24,003 bases of DNA from a virus, in IMG/VR virus record IMGVR_UViG_3300021960_000500, positions 1 to 24,003 of that record, one strand, 5' to 3'. A program made the translations under genes and the position numbers. The notes under the pieces are model-generated. The model worked only from the letters and a program-made list of their open reading frames with translations, was not told the origin of the DNA and made no database searches. Position 1 is the first letter of the stretch; every line of letters begins with the position of its first letter. Shown here one piece after another: positions 1 to 6,383 of the stretch.

Positions 1-12
1 GATTACCTAGTT

Positions 13-41
13 ATTGTAGGGGTTTGACAGAGATCTGTCAA
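13..41 (-). promoter_or_regulatory. Sigma-70-type promoter downstream of tRNA-Met
   Basis: Read on the minus strand, a perfect TTGACA (36-41) is followed after exactly 17 bases by TACAAT (13-18). It starts one base after the tRNA-Met discriminator and points out of the window, so its target gene is not visible. The -35 box is also one arm of an inverted repeat (TTGACAG/CTGTCAA, 24-41), which may fold in the RNA of a transcript reading through from the tRNAs. Confidence 0.75.
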
Positions 42-42
42 G

Positions 43-115
43 TGCTCCTTGCGTGGATCGAACACGCCTCAGGCGAATTATGAGTTCGCTGCATTCACCA
101 GATTGCTAAAGGAGC
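43..115 (-). tRNA. tRNA-Met (anticodon CAU)
   Basis: The minus strand folds as a cloverleaf: acceptor GCTCCTT pairs with AAGGAGC, the anticodon loop is CTCATAA closed by GCGAA/TTCGC, and the T arm is GCGTG-TTCGATC-CACGC. The anticodon is CAU. It could be elongator Met or a lysidine-modified Ile tRNA; sequence alone does not settle this. CCA is not encoded (the discriminator A is followed by CTT). It abuts the CCA end of tRNA-Ile with no spacer, so the two are probably cut from one transcript. Confidence 0.93.
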
Positions 116-190
116 TGGTAGGACTGCTGGGAGTTGAACCCAGTTCACACCGTTATAAGCAGTGGGCCTTAACCGATAGGCGACAGTCCC
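116..190 (-). tRNA. tRNA-Ile (anticodon UAU)
   Basis: Acceptor GGGACTG pairs with CAGTCCT (first pair G-U), the anticodon loop is CTTATAA, and the T arm is CTGGG-TTCAACT-CCCAG. The anticodon UAU reads the AUA codon, which is rarer in GC-richer marine Synechococcus hosts than in AT-rich phages. The 3' CCA is encoded (116-118), unlike in most tRNAs of this window. Confidence 0.93.
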
Positions 191-194
191 ATAA

Positions 195-695
195 TCAAAA
201 ATAATTAAAGTTGATTACAACTCTAGATCTTTGATTAGTACAAGTAGTACCAGTATGTTTTAAATTCGATGGAAAAGTAACCATTCGATTTTCAACTGAC
301 TCTACTATAGTACCATCTTCAAAGAGTGTATATCCGTCATTTGTATTAACGTAATATACTGATGTAAATGAATCTAGGTAATCCAGATCACAATGAAAGA
401 CATGTTCAATGATTTTTGGAGTTCTTGGATTCATATTTGCTTTGATTTTAACCAAAGCTCTTGGATTTAGTTTTTCTAAAATTGGAGCAACTAAACTTGT
501 GTGATCAGATGTTACCTGAAAGTCTTTAAAAAACAAATGAGTAAAATGAAAGTTATCTAAAGACTCACAGAGAAGAGTATCATTTTTATCCTCTTCGTTA
601 GATATTGTACTGAAAAACCAAGGAATGTCAAATATAGAAGAGGTCAGGTTATTGAAATCATATTTTGATATAAAGTTATCAATAACCTGAATCAT
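195..695 (-). CDS. 2OG-Fe(II) oxygenase family protein (paralog 1)
   Basis: A 166-residue protein with the jelly-roll dioxygenase metal triad and co-substrate arginine: H101-x-D103 (FHCD), H147 (LKHTGT) and R158 (RSRVVINF). Family members use Fe(II) and 2-oxoglutarate to hydroxylate proteins, nucleotides or metabolites; nothing here shows the substrate. It is a clear paralog of the protein at 985-1509: both carry NTNDGYTLFEDGT, then VESVENR or VDSVENR, then HTGTTCT at the same places. Its ATG overlaps the stop of the 58-residue gene upstream (ATGA), so the two are translationally coupled, and the next gene downstream is tRNA-Ile, 5 bases away. Family call secure, function unknown. Confidence 0.8.
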   Translation of the reverse strand: MIQVIDNFISKYDFNNLTSSIFDIPWFFSTISNEEDKNDTLLCESLDNFHFTHLFFKDFQVTSDHTSLVAPILEKLNPRALVKIKANMNPRTPKIIEHVFHCDLDYLDSFTSVYYVNTNDGYTLFEDGTIVESVENRMVTFPSNLKHTGTTCTNQRSRVVINFNYF

Positions 696-868
696 GGTGC
701 TTCATTATTAGTTTCCATATACATGCGTATGAGTTCATCATCCGCAGGAACCATCACACATTTTTCTCCAGTTTCCTTATTTTCTATACCTATTGTCTCT
801 CCATTCTCAACTCTTTCCAAAAGAGAATCCCAATTTTCTTGCCAGTATTCCACAGAATAAAAGTCCAT
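692..868 (-). CDS. Small hypothetical protein, weakly Phd/YefM-like
   Basis: A 58-residue protein beginning MDFYSVEYWQENWDSLL. The middle part (LLERVENGETIGIENK, then a short step to MVPADDE) resembles the beta-strand/turn pattern of Phd/YefM antitoxins (LLxxVExGE, then an I/V strand, then a VP strand). This is a weak resemblance by eye, and no toxin gene sits beside it. The stop overlaps the start of the oxygenase at 195-695 (ATGA). A T4-type late promoter lies about 10 bases upstream, which leaves almost no leader and no visible Shine-Dalgarno site. Confidence 0.7.
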   Translation of the reverse strand: MDFYSVEYWQENWDSLLERVENGETIGIENKETGEKCVMVPADDELIRMYMETNNEAP

Positions 869-877
869 AGTTGAGGA

Positions 878-885
878 TATTTATA
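878..885 (-). promoter_or_regulatory. T4-type late promoter (TATAAATA)
   Basis: An exact TATAAATA on the minus strand, two bases after the discriminator of tRNA-Pro and nine bases before the ATG at 868. NATAAATA is the known late promoter form of T4-like cyanophages. The expected start site would give a leaderless or nearly leaderless mRNA. Confidence 0.65.
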
Positions 886-887
886 AG

Positions 888-961
888 TCGGGGTGACAGG
901 ATTCGAACCTACGACTTCTGCTTCCCAAAAGCAGCGCTCTACCAAACTGAGCTACACCCCG
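888..961 (-). tRNA. tRNA-Pro (anticodon UGG)
   Basis: Acceptor CGGGGTG pairs with CACCCCG, D arm GCTCAGTTTGGTAGAGC, anticodon arm CTGCT-TTTGGGA-AGCAG, T loop TTCGAAT. CCA is not encoded. A sigma-70-type promoter sits just upstream and a late promoter starts two bases after its 3' end. Confidence 0.95.
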
Positions 962-972
962 AATACTTTTAT

Positions 973-1001
973 ATAGTACCAAAATTAATCAAAGATGTCA
1001 A
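973..1001 (-). promoter_or_regulatory. Sigma-70-type promoter for tRNA-Pro
   Basis: On the minus strand TTGACA (996-1001), 17 bases, TACTAT (973-978), with the predicted start a few bases before the tRNA-Pro 5' end at 961. The -35 box lies inside the last codons of the oxygenase gene at 985-1509 and the stop codon is in the spacer. Confidence 0.75.
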
Positions 1002-1509
1002 GCGGTTGTGGATAATAGTTCAGATTCAAAACAACCCGTTTCTTTTGATCTGTGCAAGTAGTTCCAGTATGTCTGATATTAGAATCAAAGATGACAATTC
1101 TATTTTCAACAGAGTCAACTTTAGTTCCATCTTCAAATAATGTATAACCATCGTTTGTATTTAAATAAAAAACTGCTGTCTTAACATTTAATAATACATC
1201 AATGTGAAATCCATGTTCTACTATTTTTTGTGTTCTAGTAGTTGCATTTAATTTGACTTTAATGCAATTCCAAGGCATTATTGAGAGTCTATCCAACACA
1301 GGATTTAATAACTCCATGTTATCACTAACAGGCATGTTGTAGTAATAAAAATTATGAATTAATTGATAATTATCCAACTCATTACACGTTGGATTATCTT
1401 TTTTATCTATAGTGTTATCGCACCAATACCAGGGAAATTCTTCCGAAAATATTTTGTTTTTAAAATCTAAAAAAACTTTTTCGTCTAAAAAATTATCTAT
1501 TACTTCCAT
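985..1509 (-). CDS. 2OG-Fe(II) oxygenase family protein (paralog 2)
   Basis: A 174-residue protein with H102-x-D104 (FHID), H147 (IRHTGT) and R158 (KKRVVLNL), the expected iron and 2-oxoglutarate ligands. It is the sister of the protein at 195-695 and slightly longer at the C-terminus (PQPLDIFD). The two copies flank tRNA-Pro and the 58-residue gene, which suggests an old tandem duplication with later insertion or rearrangement. It lies 21 bases downstream of the gene ending at 1531, so it may be the last gene of the pentose phosphate run. The AT-rich leader has TATAAAAAATAAA, a possible degenerate late promoter. Substrate unknown. Confidence 0.8.
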   Translation of the reverse strand: MEVIDNFLDEKVFLDFKNKIFSEEFPWYWCDNTIDKKDNPTCNELDNYQLIHNFYYYNMPVSDNMELLNPVLDRLSIMPWNCIKVKLNATTRTQKIVEHGFHIDVLLNVKTAVFYLNTNDGYTLFEDGTKVDSVENRIVIFDSNIRHTGTTCTDQKKRVVLNLNYYPQPLDIFD

Positions 1510-1530
1510 TTTATTTTATTTTTTATAGTA

Positions 1531-1692
1531 TCACTTATGATTATTTTTGGCGAATGGTTCCCAGTGTTGCCACTTGTAACGATGTACAGCCCACATCCCA
1601 ATAATAGGAAAAAAGATTAAAGAGAATCCCATCACTCCAAGAGCAACAGGATTCTCCATCACAATACGAGCAAAATGTCCTAGTTCATGCAT
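1531..1692 (-). CDS. Small single-pass membrane protein
   Basis: A 53-residue protein starting MHELGHFARIVMENP, with one hydrophobic segment at about residues 15-36 (PVALGVMGFSLIFFPIIGMW) and a basic, aromatic tail. Its ATG overlaps the stop of the gene in front (TAATG). The HELGH string formally matches HExxH, but a protein this short cannot be a typical metalloprotease. Function not recognised. Confidence 0.7.
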   Translation of the reverse strand: MHELGHFARIVMENPVALGVMGFSLIFFPIIGMWAVHRYKWQHWEPFAKNNHK

Positions 1693-1832
1693 TACTTTAA
1701 TACCTTGTGTGCGGTTCCATCACCATCATACTTATCGGTGTCATAGTATCCACCGTTAAGTTTCAGTCCAAACCATATTGTAGAGAGTACAAATGGAATT
1801 GACAAGAACATGAGTGCTTTTCCTAACAACAT
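1692..1832 (-). CDS. Small membrane-anchored hypothetical protein
   Basis: A 46-residue protein with a hydrophobic N-terminal stretch (MLLGKALMFLSIPFVLSTIW) and an acidic soluble tail (YYDTDKYDGDGTAHKVLK). It could be a signal anchor or a small exported protein. It begins five bases after the preceding stop and ends in a TAATG overlap with the next gene. Function not recognised. Confidence 0.68.
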   Translation of the reverse strand: MLLGKALMFLSIPFVLSTIWFGLKLNGGYYDTDKYDGDGTAHKVLK

Positions 1833-1837
1833 AATTC

Positions 1838-2023
1838 TCACCAGTCGTCGTTTTCTTCGTAGTCACCAGAGAGTTCTCTGAGATAATTCGTCCACCACTG
1901 AGGATCTTTCTGTCTTTTCCAATTAGGAACATCCATTCCTTTCTCAGAATAGTACTCAAAAAGAGCCTGATCTATTGTTTGAGAAATTTCAATATTCCTC
2001 ATCCTCTTCATCAGCGTCTGCAT
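1838..2023 (-). CDS. Small hypothetical soluble protein
   Basis: A 61-residue acidic, Trp-rich protein (MQTLMKRMRNIEISQTIDQA at the start, DPQWWTNYLREL later). The frame is open further upstream to an ATG at 2074, but the ATG at 2023 has a good Shine-Dalgarno site (GGAGG, six-base spacing), so I chose it. It overlaps the end of the upstream gene by 35 bases. Function not recognised. Confidence 0.65.
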   Translation of the reverse strand: MQTLMKRMRNIEISQTIDQALFEYYSEKGMDVPNWKRQKDPQWWTNYLRELSGDYEENDDW

Positions 2024-2180
2024 ATGCATCCTCCACGTAGGGTCCGTGTGGTCGTTTGGCATCTTCTCTGACATAAGTTACTTCAGATACGCTTGTAGAT
2101 AACCATAGTGATAATTTCATTACTATGTAGATAACTGCGAGAGGAAGAAAACATAGTGAAAGAATTAATGCATGTCTCAT
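1989..2180 (-). CDS. Small membrane protein with acidic tail
   Basis: A 63-residue protein with an N-terminal hydrophobic segment (about residues 4-28, ALILSLCFLPLAVIYIVM) and a strongly acidic C-terminus (DADEEDEEY). The start overlaps the gnd stop as ATGA, so it is coupled to gnd. Function not recognised. Confidence 0.7.
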   Translation of the reverse strand: MRHALILSLCFLPLAVIYIVMKLSLWLSTSVSEVTYVREDAKRPHGPYVEDAYADADEEDEEY

Positions 2181-3214
2181 CTTACGTGATGTCCTCCGAA
2201 CATAAAACGCATTCCGTTTAGAACCTTGTTTGCGAAAGCACCCAGACGGCGCGAACCAAAACGTTCATACAACGCAGTGCTGATGACAGGAGCGGGTACG
2301 CCAAGATCCACAGCAGCATGGACAGTCCAACGACCTTCGCCACTGTCAGAGACACCCCCACTGTAATCATCAAGTTCACCATCGAACCGTAGAACATGAG
2401 CGGTAAGATCGAGCAACCAACTACCAACCACGCTACCACGACGCCACAACTCAGCCACCTCAGCAACGTTAATGTCATACTGATAATCGGCAGGGTTGTC
2501 CATTGGGGCAACTTCTGCATCTCCTTCTTTAACGTACTTAGATCCTGCATTTGCTTCGTGGAGGATGTTGAAACCTTCTGCATATGCTTGCATTATACCA
2601 TACTCGATACCATTGTGAACCATCTTCACAAAATGTCCTGCACCAGGACCTCCACAATGCAACCATCCAGACTCAGCTTGAGTTACAAAACTGCCAGGTG
2701 CAGTTCTCTCGGCAGCTCCCACCCCTGGGGCGAGTGCATCAAAAATGCTTTTACAAGTGGCGACCGCAGTATTTCCGCCACCAACCATAAGACAGTATCC
2801 ACGGTCCAAACCGTAAACACCACCGCTAGTGCCACAATCAATATATTGGATGCCCAGTTTTGCAAGGCGTTCTGCTCTTTTCCGACTGTCTTTAAAATTG
2901 CTATTGCCATGATCAATAATAATATCGCCTTCACTACAATATCGTAGTAACTCATTAATCGTTTCCTCTACTGTTTCTGCTGGTACAACCATCATGAAGA
3001 TACCAGGTGTAGTACCTCCATTCTTTTTAGTCTTAACTACTTTAACAAGATTTTCAATGTCAGTTGTAATGCCGTCCACATATCCACTTTCGAATGCTTC
3101 GTTTGCTTTTGCATAATTCCTCCGATAACCCCAAACCTCAATTTTTCCTCTGGATCTCATTCGGCGAGACATCCCTTCGCCCATTCGTCCTAGTCCGATA
3201 AGTCCTACTTTCAT
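2177..3214 (-). CDS. gnd: 6-phosphogluconate dehydrogenase, decarboxylating (short form)
   Basis: Oxidises and decarboxylates 6-phosphogluconate to ribulose 5-phosphate, yielding reduced NADP (or NAD), in the cytoplasm. The 345 residues show the dinucleotide loop GLGRMG (7-12), the substrate region DCGTSGG (126-132), and the catalytic block GHFVKMVHNGIEYG (193-206) with K197, N201 and E204. Arginines R31-R32 after the second strand are compatible with NADP. At about 345 residues it is of the short class, not the roughly 470-residue form usual in cyanobacteria. An AGGAG site precedes the ATG. It lies eight bases behind zwf, so the two oxidative pentose phosphate dehydrogenases are made together. 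Probably boosts NADPH and pentose for phage replication. Confidence 0.93.
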   Translation of the reverse strand: MKVGLIGLGRMGEGMSRRMRSRGKIEVWGYRRNYAKANEAFESGYVDGITTDIENLVKVVKTKKNGGTTPGIFMMVVPAETVEETINELLRYCSEGDIIIDHGNSNFKDSRKRAERLAKLGIQYIDCGTSGGVYGLDRGYCLMVGGGNTAVATCKSIFDALAPGVGAAERTAPGSFVTQAESGWLHCGGPGAGHFVKMVHNGIEYGIMQAYAEGFNILHEANAGSKYVKEGDAEVAPMDNPADYQYDINVAEVAELWRRGSVVGSWLLDLTAHVLRFDGELDDYSGGVSDSGEGRWTVHAAVDLGVPAPVISTALYERFGSRRLGAFANKVLNGMRFMFGGHHVR

Positions 3215-3222
3215 AATTTCTC

Positions 3223-4554
3223 CTACTTAAGCTTGAGCGGATAATCCCAGTCTGTTATAAACTGAGTTTTGTGTTCAGGCCCCCATAGTCCACCATGGTA
3301 GATGTATGGAGCAGTTCTAATGCGACAATGATCACCAGTACATAACAAATCATCAACAATTCTCCAAGACTCCAACACTTCATCTGCATGGACAAAGTGT
3401 GATTGATCTTCATTGATGGCATCATAGAATAGTTTTTCATAACCATCTACCGCCTTCTCTACAGGATAATGATACTGAAGTAAGGCAGGTTCAACATTAT
3501 CATTGAGACCAGGAGACTTGATATCAATCCGCATATCTAGATGTGGATCTGGTTGCAGTCTCATAACGATACGATCATTACAGTCATGTCCCTCAAAGAG
3601 GGTTTGTGGTGGTGCTTTAAATTTAATTACCACCTCCACACAATCAACAGGCATTTTCTTTCCTGTCAGAAAATGAAACGGAACTCCCTGCCATCTCCAG
3701 TTATCAATGTAGATATCACCAGAGACAAACGTTGGAGTCTGAGACTCAGGATCAACTCCATCCTCATCACGGTAACCAATGTATTGGCCAGAGACAAATC
3801 TTCCACCCAACCTAGTCGCAGCGAGAACTTTTGTCTTCTCTCTACGAATCTCTCGTGCATCAATCTTGCATGGAGGTTCCATTGCAATCAGTGCAAGAAC
3901 CTGCAACATATGGTTCTGTAACATGTCTCTGACCGCCCCTGCGGTCTCATAGTACTGTGATCGACCCTCACACCCTATGGTCTCTGTGGCGAAGATCTGA
4001 ACCTCTTCTACGTACTGCCTGTTCCAAAGAGGTTCCAGTAGAATATTGCTAAAGCGGGTGGCAAGGATATTATTAACAGTATCTTTACCGAGATAATGAT
4101 CAATGCGATAGACTTGTTTCTCGCGTAGATGTCCAGCCACCACAGATTGTAGATAATTAGCAGATTGAAGATCGGTGCCAAAAGGTTTCTCAATAATGAC
4201 TCTGGATTTTTCTGGGTCATCTAATTTACCTGCCTGTTTTAGATTGATAATTGCATCAGCATATCTCTCTGGGGGGACAGAAAGGAAGTATGTAACGTCG
4301 TCTCCCCAAACAAGTTTTTGTAATGATTCTGGATTAGCCAAATCACAAGAGACATAATCTAGTCTTTGTAAAAAGTTTTTTGGGTATTTCCCAAGAGTAT
4401 CAACCCAACTCTGCTTTCCGTGATCAGTTCTGGATGCACCAGTAATCACAAGGTCATCAGGAAGAAGACCTTTCTTATGAAGAGAATGCAGAGCGGGTAT
4501 AAGTTTTCGTCTACAGAGATCCCCCGTAGCACCAAATATAACTATCGATTTCAT
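3223..4554 (-). CDS. zwf: Glucose-6-phosphate 1-dehydrogenase
   Basis: First enzyme of the oxidative pentose phosphate pathway: glucose 6-phosphate plus NADP gives 6-phosphogluconolactone plus NADPH. The 443 residues carry the nucleotide site GATGDLCRRKLIPAL (8-22), EKPFG (122-126), the substrate block RIDHYLGKD (150-158) and the catalytic-base histidine H215 in QNHML. The common RIDHYLGKE ends here in D158, a conservative change. It is shorter than typical bacterial enzymes (about 490), mainly by compact loops, and looks intact. Its ATG overlaps the stop of the zinc-ribbon gene upstream (ATGA). No separate lactonase gene is visible nearby. Confidence 0.95.
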   Translation of the reverse strand: MKSIVIFGATGDLCRRKLIPALHSLHKKGLLPDDLVITGASRTDHGKQSWVDTLGKYPKNFLQRLDYVSCDLANPESLQKLVWGDDVTYFLSVPPERYADAIINLKQAGKLDDPEKSRVIIEKPFGTDLQSANYLQSVVAGHLREKQVYRIDHYLGKDTVNNILATRFSNILLEPLWNRQYVEEVQIFATETIGCEGRSQYYETAGAVRDMLQNHMLQVLALIAMEPPCKIDAREIRREKTKVLAATRLGGRFVSGQYIGYRDEDGVDPESQTPTFVSGDIYIDNWRWQGVPFHFLTGKKMPVDCVEVVIKFKAPPQTLFEGHDCNDRIVMRLQPDPHLDMRIDIKSPGLNDNVEPALLQYHYPVEKAVDGYEKLFYDAINEDQSHFVHADEVLESWRIVDDLLCTGDHCRIRTAPYIYHGGLWGPEHKTQFITDWDYPLKLK

Positions 4555-4721
4555 TCAACGACTCCCTTACAATGTGGACACGTCCATCCACTATCGCTGA
4601 ATAATAAATTGGAATGAAATGCTCCACTTTCACAGAATTGTTTGATTGGTTCACTGATCTCAGCGTCAACCAAACTCTTATGACAATGTGGGCATTCTCT
4701 AAGTGTTAGTGGGTAGATCAT
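4551..4721 (-). CDS. Small two-CPHC zinc-ribbon protein between talC and zwf
   Basis: A 56-residue protein with two CPHC motifs, ECPHCHKS at residues 9-16 and TCPHCKG at 47-53, about 35 residues apart, as in a treble-clef or zinc-ribbon fold. It is coupled on both sides by ATGA overlaps, to the 53-residue gene upstream and to zwf downstream. Its position in the metabolic operon suggests a co-expressed adaptor or regulatory protein, but that is inference. Confidence 0.75.
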   Translation of the reverse strand: MIYPLTLRECPHCHKSLVDAEISEPIKQFCESGAFHSNLLFSDSGWTCPHCKGVVE

Positions 4722-4879
4722 GCTCTCTTCGGAACGTACTCCATGTCTTCTAAAAATTGATCAAGAATTGCACCATACTCCCTGAACTTTCTGTCACCAG
4801 CGATAAAACAACGTTGTCTCATCCAAACGGCATCAGCCAACATCTTTACTTGTTCTTCGGTAAAGGTGAATTCCTTCAT
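4718..4879 (-). CDS. Small hypothetical protein following talC
   Basis: A 53-residue charged, helical-looking protein (MKEFTFTEEQVKMLADAVWM at the start). It overlaps the talC stop and the next start, each as ATGA, so it is part of a four-gene translationally coupled chain talC to zwf. No family recognised. Confidence 0.72.
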   Translation of the reverse strand: MKEFTFTEEQVKMLADAVWMRQRCFIAGDRKFREYGAILDQFLEDMEYVPKRA

Positions 4880-5544
4880 TTGTTTTCCTCTTGTTTTTGT
4901 ACTTGATCCCAGTCTTTCTGGAATTGTTCAAGACCTTTTTCGGTCATTACATTCTTATACATTGCCCAGAATACCACTGGTGGAATTGTAACAATGTCTG
5001 CACCAAACTTTGCACACTGTTCTACTTGACGTACATCACGGATAGATGCACCAAGAATCTGAGTAGTAGTGAATCTACCACCTCCAGTATACACCTCACG
5101 GATGTCTTTGATAAGTCCAAGTCCATCCACGGAGTTGTCCATCCATCTACCTACGAAAGGTGAGATATATGCAGCACCTGATTTCTCTGCGAGAATAGCC
5201 TGTGCAACCGAGAACACTAAAGTAACATTGACTTTATATCCAGCAATCGTGAGTGCAAGACATGCTTTCAATCCTTCAACTGTACATGGAACCTTGATCG
5301 TTACGTTCCATAATCCATTAAATGCTTGTGCTTGATCAATCATTTCCTCTGCAGTATCAGCAACCACCTCTGCGGAGATTGATTCTAACTGTGGAAATGA
5401 TGTGTGAATTTCTTTAATAACTTCGATTGGATCACGTCCACTCTTACGAATAAGAGTTGGATTTGTTGTAACGCCGTTCAAAAGACCCGTTTCATAAACG
5501 GACTTAATCATATCAATCTCGGCGGTATCTAGAAAAATTTTCAT
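4876..5544 (-). CDS. talC: Transaldolase (TalC type)
   Basis: Transfers a three-carbon dihydroxyacetone unit in the non-oxidative pentose phosphate pathway. The 222 residues match the short TalC/fructose-6-phosphate-aldolase-like class: MKIFLDTAEI (1-10), NGVTTNPTLI (23-32), and TIKVPCT, with K84 as the Schiff-base lysine. Also seen are NVTLVFS and the C-terminal phosphate-site region GADIVTIPP. TalC is one of the best-known cyanophage metabolic genes. It is coupled downstream to two small genes and then zwf and gnd, giving a contiguous pentose phosphate set. Confidence 0.95.
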   Translation of the reverse strand: MKIFLDTAEIDMIKSVYETGLLNGVTTNPTLIRKSGRDPIEVIKEIHTSFPQLESISAEVVADTAEEMIDQAQAFNGLWNVTIKVPCTVEGLKACLALTIAGYKVNVTLVFSVAQAILAEKSGAAYISPFVGRWMDNSVDGLGLIKDIREVYTGGGRFTTTQILGASIRDVRQVEQCAKFGADIVTIPPVVFWAMYKNVMTEKGLEQFQKDWDQVQKQEENK

Positions 5545-5553
5545 ATTTACTTC

Positions 5554-5643
5554 TTAAAAAGGATAGGCATGTGTCACTCCCCATAAAACAAATAATCCTA
5601 TGGTTCCAAAAATGACTAAAGTATATAGAGTAAGACTATTCAT
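5554..5643 (-). CDS. 29-residue single-pass membrane peptide
   Basis: The peptide begins MNSLTLYTLVIFGTIGLFVL and ends WGVTHAYPF, one hydrophobic helix with little else. A GGAGG site lies upstream and the ATG overlaps the previous stop (TGATG). Size and topology resemble small thylakoid-complex subunits (for example cytochrome b6f or photosystem mini-subunits), but I see no diagnostic motif. Confidence 0.62.
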   Translation of the reverse strand: MNSLTLYTLVIFGTIGLFVLWGVTHAYPF

Positions 5644-5768
5644 CACAAATCTCCTCCGTTGCGAAATCCTACAATGTAACCAAGTAAAACTCCACACATA
5701 AATGACACCCACAAATACAACATGTGGGATACGAATGCAATAAACTCAAGCCATTCTGTCGTAGTCAT
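5643..5768 (-). CDS. 41-residue single-pass membrane protein
   Basis: One hydrophobic helix (about residues 10-34; LYLWVSFMCGVLLGYIVGF) followed by RNGGDL. A GAGGA site precedes the ATG, which lies inside the end of the upstream gene (23-base overlap). The stop overlaps the next start by one base. Function not recognised. Confidence 0.65.
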   Translation of the reverse strand: MTTTEWLEFIAFVSHMLYLWVSFMCGVLLGYIVGFRNGGDL

Positions 5769-5877
5769 CGTCTTCCTCGTATAAAGGACAAGGTTCTTCA
5801 AAGAGATACTGAATTCTAAGTTGATTGGTTCTTTCGTAAATTTGTCTGTAAAACTCTTCTTTTTCTTCTTTACTCAT
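5746..5877 (-). CDS. 43-residue acidic hypothetical protein
   Basis: Starts MSKEEKEEFYRQIYERTNQL and ends in an acidic stretch (LYEEDDDYDRMA). Soluble. It overlaps the genes on both sides (8 and 23 bases). The tight packing supports it as real, but no family is recognised. Confidence 0.6.
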   Translation of the reverse strand: MSKEEKEEFYRQIYERTNQLRIQYLFEEPCPLYEEDDDYDRMA

Positions 5878-6055
5878 CTCTTTTGAATAAGTCTTCTACT
5901 TGTTTACGAGTATTAGTCATCCTTTCTTTTTCACGTTCCGCATGTTTGTACCCATGTTTGCCATGAAAAATAAAGTGACCTTGACAAATCATAGTCACTC
6001 CAAAAAGGAATAGAGTTATAACTCCGATCCAATCTACAATGTGATGTTCAACCAT
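5870..6055 (-). CDS. 61-residue membrane protein
   Basis: One N-terminal hydrophobic segment (about residues 8-26, DWIGVITLFLFGVTMICQG) and a charged cytoplasmic-looking tail rich in Lys, Arg and Glu. It overlaps the upstream gene by 22 bases. Function not recognised. Confidence 0.65.
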   Translation of the reverse strand: MVEHHIVDWIGVITLFLFGVTMICQGHFIFHGKHGYKHAEREKERMTNTRKQVEDLFKRDE

Positions 6056-6237
6056 GGGAGAACAGGTGGAATGACGCCAATAAGTCTCAAAAGTCCTTCA
6101 GCAAATAAAGCAAGAACAACCCAACCAACGCACATAGAAATAATGGAAGCATTCCGATTGTGTCTGCGTATAGCAGCATCAATCATCTCCTGAACTTCTG
6201 TACGACTGACATAATCATCATCGTATGGACTCATCAT
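6034..6237 (-). CDS. 67-residue membrane protein
   Basis: A soluble acidic N-terminus (MMSPYDDDYVSRTEVQEM), a short basic helix, then a hydrophobic C-terminal half with one or two membrane segments (VGWVVLALFAEGLLRLIGVI). Two adjacent ATGs (6237, 6234) are possible starts; the first overlaps the previous stop. Function not recognised. Confidence 0.68.
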   Translation of the reverse strand: MMSPYDDDYVSRTEVQEMIDAAIRRHNRNASIISMCVGWVVLALFAEGLLRLIGVIPPVLPWLNITL

Positions 6238-6383
6238 TTCTCGTCTCCAAGCATTTTACCTAAGGGATCTTTTTCACCTCTCACAATTGCACATGCTCTT
6301 TTGTAGAACATGTTGTTGGTGTTACCAGAAGTCTCGAAAGTCTCCTTGATCTTCACCCAATTATTATAGGTGTGTTCGTCCAT
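6234..6383 (-). CDS. 49-residue hypothetical protein, first gene of the pentose phosphate run
   Basis: Starts MDEHTYNNWVKIKETFETSG and ends GKMLGDEK; soluble, no family recognised. Its stop overlaps the next start. It is the first gene after tRNA-Ser in this direction. The 114-base gap to the tRNA (6384-6497) is very AT-rich and probably holds the promoter, with TATTATATACT-like boxes, but I could not match a convincing -35 or an exact late box there. Confidence 0.66.
   Translation of the reverse strand: MDEHTYNNWVKIKETFETSGNTNNMFYKRACAIVRGEKDPLGKMLGDEK

Noticed and set aside
692-868. Toxin-antitoxin pair with the 58-residue Phd-like protein as antitoxin
   Set aside because: The resemblance is weak and the coupled neighbour is an oxygenase with intact iron ligands, not a toxin.
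871-1140. Plus-strand open frame of 89 codons
   Set aside because: It is the reverse side of tRNA-Pro and the oxygenase end; the sequence RGDRIRTYDF is a well-known false translation of tRNA complements.
1531-1692. HELGH as a zinc protease site
   Set aside because: The motif is at residues 2-6 of a 53-residue single-pass membrane protein, with no room for a catalytic domain or third ligand.
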